Assembly (NCBI GenBank): GCA_009760855.2
Contig: WPIO01000202.1
Span: 186,001 to 250,000, forward strand
Length of the DNA: 64,000 bases
Source of the DNA: Cristatella mucedo
Taxonomy: Eukaryota; Bryozoa; Phylactolaemata; Cristatellidae
Reading direction: 5' to 3'
A program made the position numbers and the translations under genes. Each line of letters begins with the position of its first letter. Within the stretch, counting starts at the first letter, position 1. The notes beneath the pieces are model-generated. The model did no database searches. It saw only the letters and a list, made by a program, of their open reading frames with translations, and was not told the DNA's origin. Below are positions 21,882 through 32,810 of this stretch, piece after piece.

Positions 21882-22402
21882 GGATACTGGTTCCCAGTCA
21901 AGCAACGCATCGACTTCAAGGCTTTTGTCACTCAATTTTAGGTGCCTCCATTCTGTGGCTCCAGCCTACTTATCAGGTCTACTCTCCCATCAAGCAAATC
22001 ATCGTTCCACCACCTATACGTCGCACAAACCTCAAATACTTTGAAGACCGTGCCTTTAGTTTGTATGCTCCCAGTCTGGAAATATTTCCGGACTTGCGTC
22101 GCGACATCTGATTTGACCACATTTAAAAATAAACTAAAAAGGCACCTATTTATCACAGCATTTCACGAGTCCCTGTGATCCGCCTTTCATGTGTGCTTAT
22201 TCTTGCTGACACGTGCATGCTGACACTAACCATTACTTGTATGCTGACCCGTGCAGGTCACCCCTAACCATGTTATTCTTATTGTGTATTGACCATACTG
22301 CCACTAACCGCGCTTCCTTTTAGCAAATTTAAAGCGCCTAGAAAGAGATTTAGTTCTCTAAGGGTGCTTTAACAAATGCATTATTGTTACTATTATTATT
22401 AT
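21882..22402 (+). mobile_element. LINE-A C-terminal fragment with tail
   Basis: It starts in the CTGGCTACCAGTCAAGCAACG block and runs through damaged coding sequence (DLTTFKNKLKRHLFITAF), 3' UTR, stem-loop and tail. Older than 22626-23394. Confidence 0.85.
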
Positions 22403-22625
22403 GATCGGCCAATCATCTGACGATTTCTAAAATGTACCTCAACTGGCTGCGCAAGTTTTAATCAACATATTTGTTATGGAATTTCAAGATAAATAAGTTG
22501 AAATGTGAAAAATATATAAAGAAGTTATGCGGTAGAGTCTACTTAGCTTACTGATCAACATATGTAGCCACAATGGCCTGTGAAAGTGGCATGACCAGCA
22601 CTGCTGGTAGGTTGTCATGTTCCAC
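22403..22625. other. Spacer between two LINE-A copies
   Basis: No feature seen. The last six bases (TTCCAC, 22620-22625) are the target duplication of the next element. Confidence 0.45.
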
Positions 22626-23394
22626 GTAGGGCTAAAATTAGGGCTTGTTTAGATAAGGATACCACGTCCAAGTTGGTCCATGCATTCGTGACATCTCGTC
22701 TCGACTTCTGCAACTCACTGCTTACTGGCCTACCAGCATGTGCGATCAGGCGATTGCAGCTGGTGCAAAACTCTGCAGCTAGGCTTGTCTGTCGTGAGCG
22801 TCGCAGTTGCCACATTACTCCACTTCTCGCCGACCTGCACTGGTTACCAGTCAAGCAACGGATTGACTTCAAGGTTTTGTCGCTCACTTTTAGGTCTCTT
22901 CATTCTATGGCTCCAGCTTATCTTTCAGATATACTACCCCATCAGGCAAAGCATCGTACCACTCGCTTTTCGGAATCCAACAGTCTAGAAATACCTCGTA
23001 CAAACCTTAAATCCTTTGGAGACCGTGCATTTAGCTCGTATGCTCCCACAGCCTGGAACTCCCTCCCGACCTGCATCAGAACATCCCCTGACCTGACCAC
23101 ATTTAAAAGAAACTTAAAAACATACCTATTTAGGACAGCATTTAGTGGGTCTTTGTGATTCGTCCTCGATGTGCTTATGCGTGCTGACACTGTTCATGCT
23201 GCCACTAACCACATTTGCATGCTGACCCAGTGCATGTAACCCCTAACCATGTTATTAATTTTGTTTGTTTTTCAAGCATGATTTTACTTACTATTCTATT
23301 GCGTATCACTTTGCAGCAAATGTAAAGCGCCTAGAAAGAGATTAAGTTCTCTGAGGGCGCTTTATCAAGTGCAATATTATTATTATTATTATTA
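22626..23394 (+). mobile_element. Young LINE-A insertion with target duplication
   Basis: 5' truncated copy with a clean C-terminal frame (22673-23158), 3' UTR, stem-loop and (ATT)n. The flanking 6-bp duplication is TTCCAC at 22620-22625 and 23395-23400. Almost identical to 12039-12803, with a 5' truncation point only a few bases away. Confidence 0.92.
23327..23360 (+). other. LINE-A 3' stem-loop (representative)
   Basis: GCGCC (23327-23331) pairs with GGCGC (23356-23360), and inside it AGAGA (23337-23341) pairs with TCTCT (23348-23352) around the loop TTAAGT. The structure is conserved in nearly all LINE-A copies and in the SINE-2 tail. It is the likely recognition element for the LINE-A reverse transcriptase (family analogy, inference). 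Confidence 0.7.
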
Positions 23395-23400
23395 TTCCAC

Positions 23401-24305
23401 AATGTGCCCTTTGCTGTCCTGGAAGCTGCTGATGCACTCGGCCCAACGGCAAGGCTCTCTGCTGCAGCCGTGGATAGCAGCAACTATCTGGCGTCAATAA
23501 CAATGACCAGACTCGATCTCTGAACAGACAGACTGCCGCGCTTAGCAGACGTATGCAGACACTGTCTGGTCGCTGTACTGTGAGCATCGAGTCAATGCTT
23601 CCTTAGTGTCACTGGTTTCGGCACCGGCTGCAACGCCACTTCTCGGGGCTCAGTTTAAGACCTAAGCAACGGGCCTCAACTCCATCTCGTTTCGCGATAT
23701 CGCACAACATTCGAATGCCTTCAGAGCCTTTCTTAGAAATTGTATCCCATAACTTCCGTACCTTCGTAGTAGCTGTTCCACATGCCTAAAAAATTAAGCA
23801 GCCTCAATCATGAGAGAATTAAACTGATGATATTCATGACAGTAAAACTTCTGTACTGCAGAATAAGAAAACTGCACGTCCCTTTAGGCAATTAAAATAT
23901 CATGGAAATAAAGTATGTCAAGGGATTAATGATACCATGTACAAATTCATCTCATAGATGCCTTTAGATAAATTCAATGACAGAGGCAATTCTGTGAGTA
24001 GTTGAGGCCTGAATATGTGCAATTTTACACTGAGCAATGCAGACAAATTGTAAGAGAAGGCGGTAATATCTGGGGAAAGAGACCCCAGAATTGGCAAGAA
24101 GGCACATGAATGGCAACACGGCGGAACCAATGAACTCACTGAATGTCTGTAGACCGATGGATAGAACGCAGTCGGTGAGCATCAACTTGTACTAGTGCTG
24201 CAAGCACGTGACCAAGTTCTTCGTGTGAGCAGGTGCAGTCGAAAGAACTCTGTGAAGTCTTAAGTAAGTCACGAGCACGTGCATTTACATTCAAGACCGT
24301 CAGAC
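23401..24305. other. No recognised feature
   Basis: A minus-strand frame at 23964-24185 has a hydrophobic middle (GSAVLPFMCLLANSGVSF), but there are no splice signals or family match that would support a gene. Confidence 0.35.
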
Positions 24306-24418
24306 TGAGTGTGCTTTAATAAATGCATACTACTTATTATTATTATGCTCCTAAACCCTGGAACTCAAGTCAGACTGATGTCATGACATCCCGTGACTGG
24401 CTGACATTTAAAAAGAAG
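24306..24418 (+). mobile_element. LINE-A fragments: tail plus left half of an interrupted copy
   Basis: 24306-24345 is a worn tail (TGCTTTAATAAATGCAT...ATT). 24346-24418 encodes YAPKPWNSSQTDVMTSRDW..TFKKK and stops at the minus-strand insertion. The copy continues at 25694. Confidence 0.75.
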
Positions 24419-25693
24419 ATAATAATAACAATAATGCACTTGATAAAGCTCCCTCAGAGAACTCAATCTCTCTCTGGGTGCTTTACATTTGCTGCAAAGA
24501 GAAATACAATTGAATGGTGAGTAATATCATGCTTGATAAACAAAAAATGAATGACATGGTTAGGGGGTGACATGCACAGGGTCAGCATGCAAATGTAGTT
24601 AGTGGCAGCATGCACAGTATCAGCACGCATAAGCACATGAAGGACGAATCACAGGGACCCACTAAATGCTGTCCTAAAGAGGTGTGTTTATAAGTTCTTT
24701 TTAAATGTGGTCAGGTCACGGGATGTTCTGACGCAAGTCGGGAGGGAGTTCCAGGCTTTGGGAGCATACGAACTAAATGCACGGTCTCCAAAGGATTTGA
24801 AGTTTGTACGAGGTATTGGTAGACTGTTGGATTCCGAAAAGCAGGTGGTACGATGCTTGGCCTGATGGGGGAGTACATCTGAGAGATAGGCTGGAGCCAA
24901 AGAATGAAGTGACCTAAAAGTGATCGACAAAACCTTGAAGTCAATCCGTTGCTTGACTGGTAGCCAGTGCAGGTCGGCGAGAAGTGGAGTAATCAGGCAA
25001 CTTTGATGCTCACGAAAGACAAGCCTAGCTGCAGAGTTTTGCACCAGCTGCAATCGCCTGATTGCATATGGCGGTAGGCCAGTGAGCAGTGAGTTGCAGA
25101 AGTCGAGAGATGGGATGTCACAAATGCATGGACCAACGTATACGTGGTATCCTTATCTAAACAAGCCCCAGAAATGTTATGAAGCTGAAAATAGGCAGAT
25201 TTGACTGTGGAGCTGATATGGTCGTCTAACAAAAGGTCGCTTTGGAATATGACACCTAGATTTCGAGCTGATTCAACTGGAGATATGCTGGCAGAGCCAA
25301 TTTAATTTTTCAGCCTTTCTAATTTGTGAATCCCACTAGGTTTGCCCATAACTAGTAAGTTAGTTTTATCGTCATTTAGTTTTAGAAAATTTGCTGCCAT
25401 CCATGAGCGGATGTCATCAATACATGCAGCAAGGGAGTTGAGAGCATTTGAGGTGCTCGAAGGCTGGGAGGGATCAAAGCAAAGGTACAACTGAGTGTCA
25501 TCCGCATAGAAGTGAAAGCCTAGATTGTGCTTGGCAATCACATCAGCAAGAGGCAGAGTATAAACCGTGAAAAGAACCGGACCTAGCACGGAGCTCTGAG
25601 GTACTCCATATTTCAGAGGTACCTCAGATGATCTTTGTCCATACACGTCAATACTCTGGAGTCTCCCACTGAGATAGGACCTGAACCACTGCT
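24419..25693 (-). mobile_element. LINE-A insertion with reverse transcriptase motif C
   Basis: About 1.27 kb, minus strand. From tail inward: 3' UTR, C-terminal block (24688-25053), a frame break, then 25302-25646 with palm motifs [13 protein letters not shown] (motif B, Ser in place of Gly) and [12 protein letters not shown] (motif C, catalytic Asp pair). It starts at YGQRSSEVPLKY; motif A is absent because of 5' truncation. It sits inside a plus-strand LINE-A copy. Confidence 0.9.
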
Positions 25694-25935
25694 AAAAACG
25701 CACACGTTTTTTTATAGCATTTGGTTGGTCTTTGTGATGTGTCCTTTATGTACTTGTGGGTGCTGACACTGCCCATGCTGCCAATAACTTTTGTTAAACG
25801 TTGTTAGTATGCATGCCACCCCAACAATGATTTATTTGTCTAAATCGTCCACGTCGCAACTAACCGTTTGATCACACTTCCTTAATAGTAAAACTTTGTG
25901 CCTAGAAAAAGACTAAGTTCTCCAAGTGTGCTAAA
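25694..25935 (+). mobile_element. LINE-A, right half of the interrupted copy
   Basis: It resumes with AAAAACGCACACGTTTTTTTAT (TTTAAAAAGAA / AAAAACGC span the break) and runs through the 3' UTR to a degraded stem-loop (GTGCCTAGAAAAAGAC). Confidence 0.75.
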
Positions 25936-25996
25936 CAAATGTGAGTGGCGTAACACTGCGACAGACTGCTCAGTAGTTCTCAGAGTTATCTGAGTC

Positions 25997-26474
25997 ATAA
26001 TAATAATAATAATAATGCACTTGATAAAGCACCCCCAGAGAACTCAATCTCTTTCTAGGCTCTTCACATTTGCTGCAAAGGGAAGCGTGATTGAATGGTG
26101 AGCAATATCATGCTTGATAAACAACATGAATAGCATGGTTACGGGCGACCTGCACAGTGTCAGCACGCATAATCACATGAAGGACGAATCACAGGGACCC
26201 ACTAACTGCTGTCCTAAATAGGTGTGTTTTTAAGATCTTTTTAAATGTGGTCAAGTCAGGGGATGTTCTGACACAAGTCGGGAGGGAGTTCCAGGCTTTG
26301 GGAGCATAGGAACTAAATGCACGGTCTCCAAAGGATTTGAGATTTGTACGAGGTATTGGTAAACTGTAGGATTCCGAAAAGTGGGTGGTACGATGCTTGG
26401 CCTGGTGAGGGAGTAGATGTGAGAGATAGGCTGGAGCCAAAGAATGAAGTGAGCTAAAAGTGAGTGACAAGTCA
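25997..26474 (-). mobile_element. LINE-A C-terminal fragment with tail
   Basis: (TAA)n start, stem-loop, 3' UTR and coding text [20 protein letters not shown] and [19 protein letters not shown] on the minus strand. 5' truncated at about 26474. Confidence 0.88.
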
Positions 26475-26527
26475 TCCAACAAATATCTGAACCAAGGTAA
26501 GTCGTGCAGTGGATACGATCTCGGGTT

Positions 26528-26650
26528 ATCGCCGAGCTGGTTTGGCCTATTGTAGGTGCTCGCCCCAACTAAGGGCAGGCCGAGGTCATGGATTCGAGCC
26601 CCAAGGCTGTGTGAAGCACCTGAATCGAGGTAAAAGGAGATGTAGGCATT
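26528..26650 (+). mobile_element. SINE-2, diverged
   Basis: GAGCTGGTTTGGCCTATTG head, GGATTCGAGCCCC box-B-like word, and a tail truncated after GCACCTGAATCGAGG. Confidence 0.7.
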
Positions 26651-26708
26651 CAATAAAATATCTTTTACATGCCACAAAAACCATACAGCAAATGAATTCA
26701 TGTCTTAC

Positions 26709-26871
26709 TTGAATCGCTTCTTTTTCACTAGGAATTATCGTTCGCTCGCTATGCAGTTGAAAAACTATTTCATCCGTTTGCTCATCCGTAAGCATTCCCG
26801 GTATGTCTGGCGAAATCTTCGTTAAGTAAGTTTTCAAACAGCAGCATTGGTCTTCAAAATGGTCTTGATTT
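26709..26871 (-). CDS. Candidate exon, CARD-like first half
   Basis: Minus strand. It has a strong acceptor (TTTGTTTTTAG, AG at 26873-26872) and strong donor (ATTCAA|GTAAGA, GT at 26708-26707). It enters in phase 2 and leaves in phase 0, with 54 fully open codons. The text ends MLTDEQTDEIVFQLHSERTI then IPSEKEAIQ. The pattern of a hydrophobic helix, an acidic turn and a short 'I.P.EKE.I' helix resembles helices 1-4 of a CARD-type death fold, like the exon at 60292-60479. No second half is seen downstream. It may belong to the same gene family or the same gene. The similarity is by eye only. Confidence 0.5.
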
Positions 26872-26897
26872 CTAAAAACAGAATATTAAAAAAACAT

Positions 26898-26938
26898 AAA
26901 TCAATTATATAGCACCCCAAGAGAACTTAATCTCTTAG
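26898..26938 (-). mobile_element. SINE-2 / LINE-A-type tail remnant
   Basis: ATATAGCACCCCAAGAGAAC matches the minus-strand tail shared by SINE-2 and LINE-A. Too short to assign to either. Confidence 0.4.
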
Positions 26939-26942
26939 GAGA

Positions 26943-27126
26943 AATTGTGATTCGTCCTTGATCTGCTTATGCGTGCTGACACTGTGCATGCTGCCACGAA
27001 CCACATTTGCATGCTGACCCTGTGCATGTCACCTCTTACCATATTATTTATTTTGTTTGTTTTTCAAGCATGATTTTACTTACTATTCAATTGCATACCA
27101 CTTTGCAGCAAATGTAAAGCGCCTAG
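26943..27126 (+). mobile_element. LINE-A 3' UTR, left part of a copy split by LINE-B
   Basis: From TTGTGATTCGTCC to AAAGCGCCTAG; the remaining AAAGAGATTCAG stem-loop half is at 29806-29862, on the other side of the LINE-B insertion. Confidence 0.85.
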
Positions 27127-29805
27127 TAATGTAATGTAATGTAATGTATCTCCGTCAGTAACTCCACAAAGTCATAAAGACCATGTGGGTGTTACGAAGG
27201 AGAGTTTTGTATAGCGCACTCACAGCCTAAGCGGCTTTCGGTGCGCATTCGGTAGCCAACAGACTTCGTCTCACGCAACAAAGAAAAAGTGGGAAGCATA
27301 GCAGAGTTAGGAGAGCAGTAGAGGTAGTGAGTAGCATAGAAGTAGCAGTTCAGGACCGCTGAAAAAGATGTGCCATAGTCGGCACTTGGAGAGTAGATGT
27401 CGTTGCGTAAGAATTGTGGAAGCGAGTTCCACAGTCTAGGACCTGCAGAGCTAAAGCTTCTGTCGCCAACTGTCTTTAAGCGGAGGAATGGGACAGCTAA
27501 TTTATTGTCGACACGGGACCTGAGGGCGCGAACAGGCTGAAACTGAAGCAGCAGTTCAGCTAGGTATGAAGGAGCCAAGCCGTGGCGGGCCTTGTGGGTC
27601 AGCGTAAGAACTTGGCTCTTTATCCTTTGCTCAACCGGCAACCATCCTAGCTCTTTCAGCAAAGGTGACACGTGTTCAAACCGCTGGGACTTGAAGACCA
27701 GCCTTGCAGCCATATTCATAGTCCACTGTAGTGGCATAATAGCTTTCTTTGGTAGCCCAACGAAAAGGGAATTACAATAATCAAGCCGAGACAGAACTAA
27801 AGAGCTAGTTAAATTTTTTACAAGCCACTGTGGGAGACAGCTTCTAATCTTGGATAGGGATCGGATGTGATGGCTAGCTGTAGAGGCAGTCTTCTGAATG
27901 AAGCTTTTGAAATTGAGGCAGCTGTCGAACACGACACCTAGATTACGAGCACGTGGTGAAGGTCGCACAATAGCATCACCTATTAGAACAGCAAAGCCTT
28001 TTAATCCAGCCACACGCTTAGGGTGTCCTATGAGAAGCAGTTCGGTTTTATCGTCATTTAATTTCAGGAAGTTTTCCGACATCCAGGATCGAATATCGGC
28101 AAGGCAAGCATTCAGTTTCTCAGTTGCTGCAGCAGATTCCGACGGTTTAAATGACATATACAACTGAGTATCGTCAGCATAGAAGTGATATCCTATTCAA
28201 TGGGCCTTAATCACTTTTCCCAGAGGTTGCGTATAAATGGAGAACAGCAAGGGACCAAGTACAGACCCTTGAGGGACTCCACAGGTGACCCTTCTCATGT
28301 CTGAGACCTGACCCCCACACGACACGGATTGAACACGATCAGACAAGTATGATGTAAACCACGCCAGTGCTTCGTCTGCCAGACCGATCGTTGTTCTCAA
28401 CCATTCAAGCAGAACTTCGTGATCAATGGTGTCGAAGGCAGCAGACAGATCTAGCAGAGCTAGGGCAGTTACATTCCCGTCGTCGTTGCCACGTAGAATG
28501 TCATTGTTAACACGGAGGAAAGCAGTTTCGGTAGAGTGCTACCTCTTGAAACCTGATTGAAATGTTTCTGACATTCCATTATTTTCAATATGTTCAACTA
28601 GCTGCTTAGCAACAATTTTTTCAAGAATCTTTGATAAGAATGGAAGAAGGGAAACTGGACGATAGTTTGCGAGGACCTCTGTGTCTAATCCCGGCTTTTT
28701 AAGAATAGGTCTAACGATTGCCGATTTGAAGGACTCGGGGACGATCCCTTTTCCCAAAGAAGCATTACAAATCTTGGTTATGGCAGGGCTAAGGTGGTCT
28801 GCAAGTGAAGACCACAGAGATGAAGGTATAGGGTCTGCAGGAGACGAGCTCTTTTTGCTAGACCTTATTAAGGCAGCCACATCACAGGCAGAAACATCAG
28901 AGAATCTTTTAAGAAAGGTCACAGGTTGAGGAACGGCGATTGCTTTGGTCGGAGGGGGCTTAATGGAGGCACGAATGTGCACAATTTTTTCAGTAAAGAA
29001 GGCTGAAAACCTTTCGACTGAGCCCTTAATATCTGGGGAGTCAGACCTGGCAGCATTGGCCAGTAAATGGTTTACTGTCTTATAAATCTGTTTAGTGTCC
29101 GACTGGCAGGAATTCAGTTTTCTAATGAAAAAAGAAGCCCTGGCTTTTTTAAGCTTTCGTGTGTAAACACGAAGGAAGTCTTTAAAATTGACTAGGTCTG
29201 CCTCAGACCCCGATTTCTTGAAACGACGTTCCAGCCTGCGCTTAACACGGCGCATCTTAAGGAGTTTTTTTGTAAATTGAAAGCAATCTCGACGACTTTG
29301 AACACGGATAGAGCAAACGGGAGCATGCTTGTCAAGAGCACTCCTGAGTGTCATGTTCATCGCATCAGTGAGGGTATCGAGGCTGCCGGTCGAGTCTTAA
29401 TGCAGATCAAGAAGACCGCATCACAAACAGATTTCAAAAATTTGTCCACGTCAATGCTTTGTAAGTTACGTCGTTTGGCAAATTCGACATTGCCCTGCAC
29501 ATACGAGGGAGCAGGAACAGTAATCGAGACCGAACAATGATCTGAGAGGGTCAGTGGGCACACCACAAAGTCAGTGGGGAGGACATCCTTAGTGATCACG
29601 AGATCTAGAATGTGGCCACCGACGTGGGTGCTATGATTAACGTGTTGGGCCAAACTAAGATTCTCCAGACAGTCAAGAAATGAGCGGACCTGGCTGTTGC
29701 TAGGGTTGTCAACGTGAATATTGAAGTCTCCTACAATCAGTAGCGGCCTGTCACACACAAATATTTTATCGAGGAACTCCTGAAAACTATTCTATAAACA
29801 AGTTT
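27127..29805 (-). mobile_element. LINE-B, most complete copy (B6)
   Basis: About 2.7 kb, minus strand, inserted in a LINE-A 3' UTR. It begins with four AATGT units (the ACATT tail reversed). Going 5' to 3': endonuclease C-terminal half at 29357-29758 (LLIVGDFNIHVD, THVGGHILDLVI, LSDHCSVSI); frame change near 29357; a basic linker (LRVYTRKLKKARASF); and reverse transcriptase in one frame from 29360 to 27192. In that frame are [19 protein letters not shown], motif [14 protein letters not shown], motif [18 protein letters not shown], motif [14 protein letters not shown], then the thumb and C-terminal region. Only two nonsense codons break it: TAG after QSGFKR (28539) and TGA in place of GGA before IGYHF (28197; the copy at 14107 has GGA). 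The endonuclease N-terminus is missing, so it is 5' truncated. Confidence 0.93.
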
Positions 29806-29862
29806 AGACAGAAAGAGATTCAGTTCTCTGAGGGCGCTTTATCAAGTGCAATATTATTATTA
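29806..29862 (+). mobile_element. LINE-A tail, right part of the split copy
   Basis: AAAGAGATTCAGTTCTCTG... and (ATT)n complete the stem-loop begun at 27116-27126. Confidence 0.8.
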
Positions 29863-29867
29863 TTTTT

Positions 29868-29976
29868 ATTATTAAATAATTCAGGCGCTTCACATATGCC
29901 TCGGGGCTCGAGCCCACGACCTCAGTCAGACCTTGGTCGGGGCGAGCACCTTAACCGCTAGACCAAACCAGCTCGG
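29868..29976 (-). mobile_element. SINE-2
   Basis: Clean minus-strand head (GAGCTGGTTTGGTCTAGCGG) and box B (GGGCTCGAGCCCC-like). The tail stem-loop is lost after GCGCCTGAATT. Confidence 0.82.
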
Positions 29977-30124
29977 CTTAGATGAGTTAGACATCAGCTT
30001 AGGAATCATAAACTGAACAGGAAAAAGTATTGCCAAATGCAAAAGCAAACAGAATATTAGCATTTATACAAAGCACTGAATAGGCATTTGGTCTGTACCT
30101 TGGTCAATAACAAAATTTTCTTAC

Positions 30125-30278
30125 CACAATTCTATTAATGTTGGTCGACGTCAATAAGCACCGACACTGGTCAAGAAGTGGAAAGTTTCGAAATCTCTTC
30201 ACTAAATTGTAAACCATTTGTAGTTCACTCAAAACGGTCTTTCGAATCTCTAGTTTTGAGTACTCCGACATCATGCGG
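30125..30278 (-). CDS. Candidate minus-strand exon, unknown family
   Basis: Acceptor CTACCATTAG (AG at 30280-30279) and donor AATTGTG|GTAAGA (GT at 30124-30123). Enters in phase 2, leaves in phase 0, 51 open codons. Helical, leucine-rich text (SELQMVYNLVKRFRNFPLL, DQCRCLLTSTN). The same entry and exit phases as the exon at 26709-26871 suggest equivalent modules of one gene. It abuts a LINE-A endonuclease relic at 30290. Confidence 0.4.
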
Positions 30279-30289
30279 CTAATGGTAGC

Positions 30290-31496
30290 ACTAATCTTCC
30301 AATTCAACGGCAAAAATTCCTTCTTGATCTCTGATTTATATGATCTGATTTCGATTTTGCTAACAAAAAGTCGATCTTTCCTTGTTCAGGGCAATTTCCT
30401 CATTAATTTAAAAAAATTATCCAATGTCTATGGTGCAGAATTATATACACTGACTGACTCATTTCCCCCCCCCCTGTTGCTCGCGTGAATGACCCTACTG
30501 ACAATAAGGGTTACACACTGAATCAAATATGCTCCGAAAATTGTATTCAATCATCACCTAATACCACCAAAGTATGCTAATCTGACCGCATGCATATTTC
30601 ATTCAGTCTAAAGCGTGCACCTTCCTCACTATCTAAAAAATCACACGTGAATCGCAAAACCTCAAGACCATTGCCATTAATGCCGTGGGACCGAAACTGT
30701 CTTCTTCGCCACTGCTACTCAATCCCCCATCTGAGCTGGCATCTTTCGTATCATGCCACGGCATGAAGCTGGCTGGCTGACTTAACTAGAGCGCTCTGTG
30801 CTTCCTCGCCCTGACGAAGGAAGGTTTACCGCAGACATGAGGATCTAACAAGCAAAGCTTGAGAAAGTACACAAAGGTCAGGAAACCATATCCACGTACA
30901 GGCATACCGGTACTATTGTGTAAAGCATACCAATGGATCATAGCAAAGGCCAAGTCTAGCCTCTAAAAATATTGTTGGATCACATTTGCATAATCAACAA
31001 AAGCTGATGTCTACCATCAACCATCTCCTTAACCACTCCTGGGTTAGCTCCTTACTTAGTGAACCTTGTGGTGACCCAGCTGCAATCCCTTCTCTAGCTT
31101 CTTTGCTAGCAAGATAGACAAGAAGAGAGCGATCGTCCCTAAGGGGTAGCAGCATTCCTTTTGGACTCCTGCCCTTCGACAACAAAACCCAAAGGTTTCT
31201 TTTCTCGAAATTGCATGCAGAAAGCCAACGTCTGCAGCCAAGGAGGCCATTAGTGATCTCATCCTGAAACTCATCTCCAAGGTCACAGAGGACTAGTAGC
31301 ACTCTGCACCCAAACCTAAGACCTCTGCACTCTATTACCAGTGCAGTACTTCTACGATGCTGCTATAATGCTAAACTGAGATAATACACATTCCTTGGCA
31401 TGGGGTCATGCCCCTGAACCTTCCAAAAAGGCTGCAGTTATGCCACTAGCTAGGAAAGCAACACTAGACCAAGAGAGCTTGAGCCACTATCCTGTC
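30290..31496 (+). mobile_element. Old LINE-A copy 'P1', segment 1 of 3
   Basis: A worn plus-strand copy covering endonuclease 3' half (FLISDLYDLI, QGNFLINLKK, NDPTDNKGYTLNQI, SDRMHISFSL), linker (QKLMSTINHLLNHSWVSSL) and the start of the reverse transcriptase (TFQKGCSYA, ESLSHYPV). Many stops. Cut at SHYPV by the minus-strand LINE-A that follows. Confidence 0.75.
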
Positions 31497-32478
31497 ATAA
31501 TAATAATAATAATGCACTTGATAAAGCGCCCTCAGAGAACTTAATTTCTCTCTAGGCGCTTTACATTTGCTGCAAAGGAAAATGCAATTGAATGGTAAGT
31601 AAAATCATGCTTGAAAAACAAACAAAATGAATAACATGATTAGTGGTGACATGCACAGGGTCAGCATGCAAATGTGGTTAGTGGCTGCATGCACAGTGTC
31701 AGCATGCATAAGCACGTGAAGGACGAATCACAGGGACTCACTAAATGCTGTCCTAAATAGGTATGTTTTTAAGTTTCTTTTAAATGTGGTCAGGTCAGGG
31801 GATGTTCTGATGCAGGTCGGGAGGGAGTTCCAGGCTGTGGGAGCATACGAGCTAAATGCACGGTCTCCAAAGGATTTAAGGTTTGTACGAGGTATTTCTA
31901 GACTGTTGGATTCCGAAAAGCGAGTGGTACGATGCTTTGCCTGATGGGGTAGTATGTCTGAAAGATAGGCTGGAGCCATAGAATGAAGGGACCTAAAAGT
32001 GAGCGACAAAACCTTGAAGTCGATCCGTTGCTTGACTGGTAGCCAGTGCAGGTCGGCGAGAAGTGGAGTAATGTGGCAACTGCGACACTCACGACAGACA
32101 AGCCTAGCTGCAGAGTTTTGCACCAGCTGCAATCGCCTGATCGCACATGCTGGTAGGCCAGTAAGCAGTGAGTTGCAGAAGTCAAGACAGGATGTCACGA
32201 ATGCATGGACCAACTTGGACGTGGTATCCTTATATAAATAAGCCCGAATTTCAGCAACGTTATGGAGCTGAAAATAGGCAGATTTGACTGTGGAGCTGAT
32301 ATGGTCGTCTAACGAGAGGTCGCTTTGGAATATGACACCTAGATTTCGAGCTGATTCGACAGGAGATATGCTGGCAGAGCCAATTTTGAGAGACAGCCTT
32401 TCCAATCTCTGAATCACACTGGGTTTGCCCATAACAAGTAAGTTAGTTTTGTCATCGTTTAGTTTTATAAAATTTCAT
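31497..32478 (-). mobile_element. Young LINE-A insertion in P1
   Basis: Tail, 3' UTR and an undamaged 234-codon frame (31728-32432) beginning MGKPSVIQRLERLSLKIGSA and ending RTAFSESL. 5' truncated in the sequence encoding FLKLNDDKTN. It interrupts P1 between the codons for NYRPV and SLLPF, so the frame of the host copy can be followed on both sides. Confidence 0.9.
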
Positions 32479-32810
32479 CCAAGTCGACAATCTACCATTC
32501 TTCTCAAAGACAGTGGATTGAGTTGTGGCTGACCAGCTGAGCTTTTAAATTGAAACTTCAAACCTAGCAAGTTAGTACCAGTCTGGTCTTACTTACTATC
32601 TGGTCAAATTCTCCAAACTTGGTTGCAGCATGCATTTCTGACACCCGCACATAGATAGATAAAGGCAACTGTGTCAAATTGACGATACAACAAACTTACT
32701 AGTTCTGGGCAAACCAAGATTGACTCAGAAGTCAGAAAGCTCAACGCTAAAAATTAGCTGTCGAAACATCTGTTGAATCTGCACTATATGTAGGCTAACT
32801 GCTTCTAATA
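32479..32810 (+). mobile_element. LINE-A copy P1, segment 2 of 3
   Basis: P1 resumes with LPFFSKTVD.VVADQLSF and [13 protein letters not shown]. After an internal deletion of most of the palm it continues from HAFLTPAHR-like to the LLVLGKPRLTQKSESS-like stretch. Cut again near 32810. Confidence 0.7.

Noticed and set aside
23342-24185. Membrane protein gene on the minus strand
   Set aside because: Hydrophobic frame but a stop just upstream, no splice sites, no family resemblance.
31497-32500. Target duplication TATCC / CATCC for the LINE-A insertion
   Set aside because: Too short and could be LINE-A sequence itself (GCCATCC).
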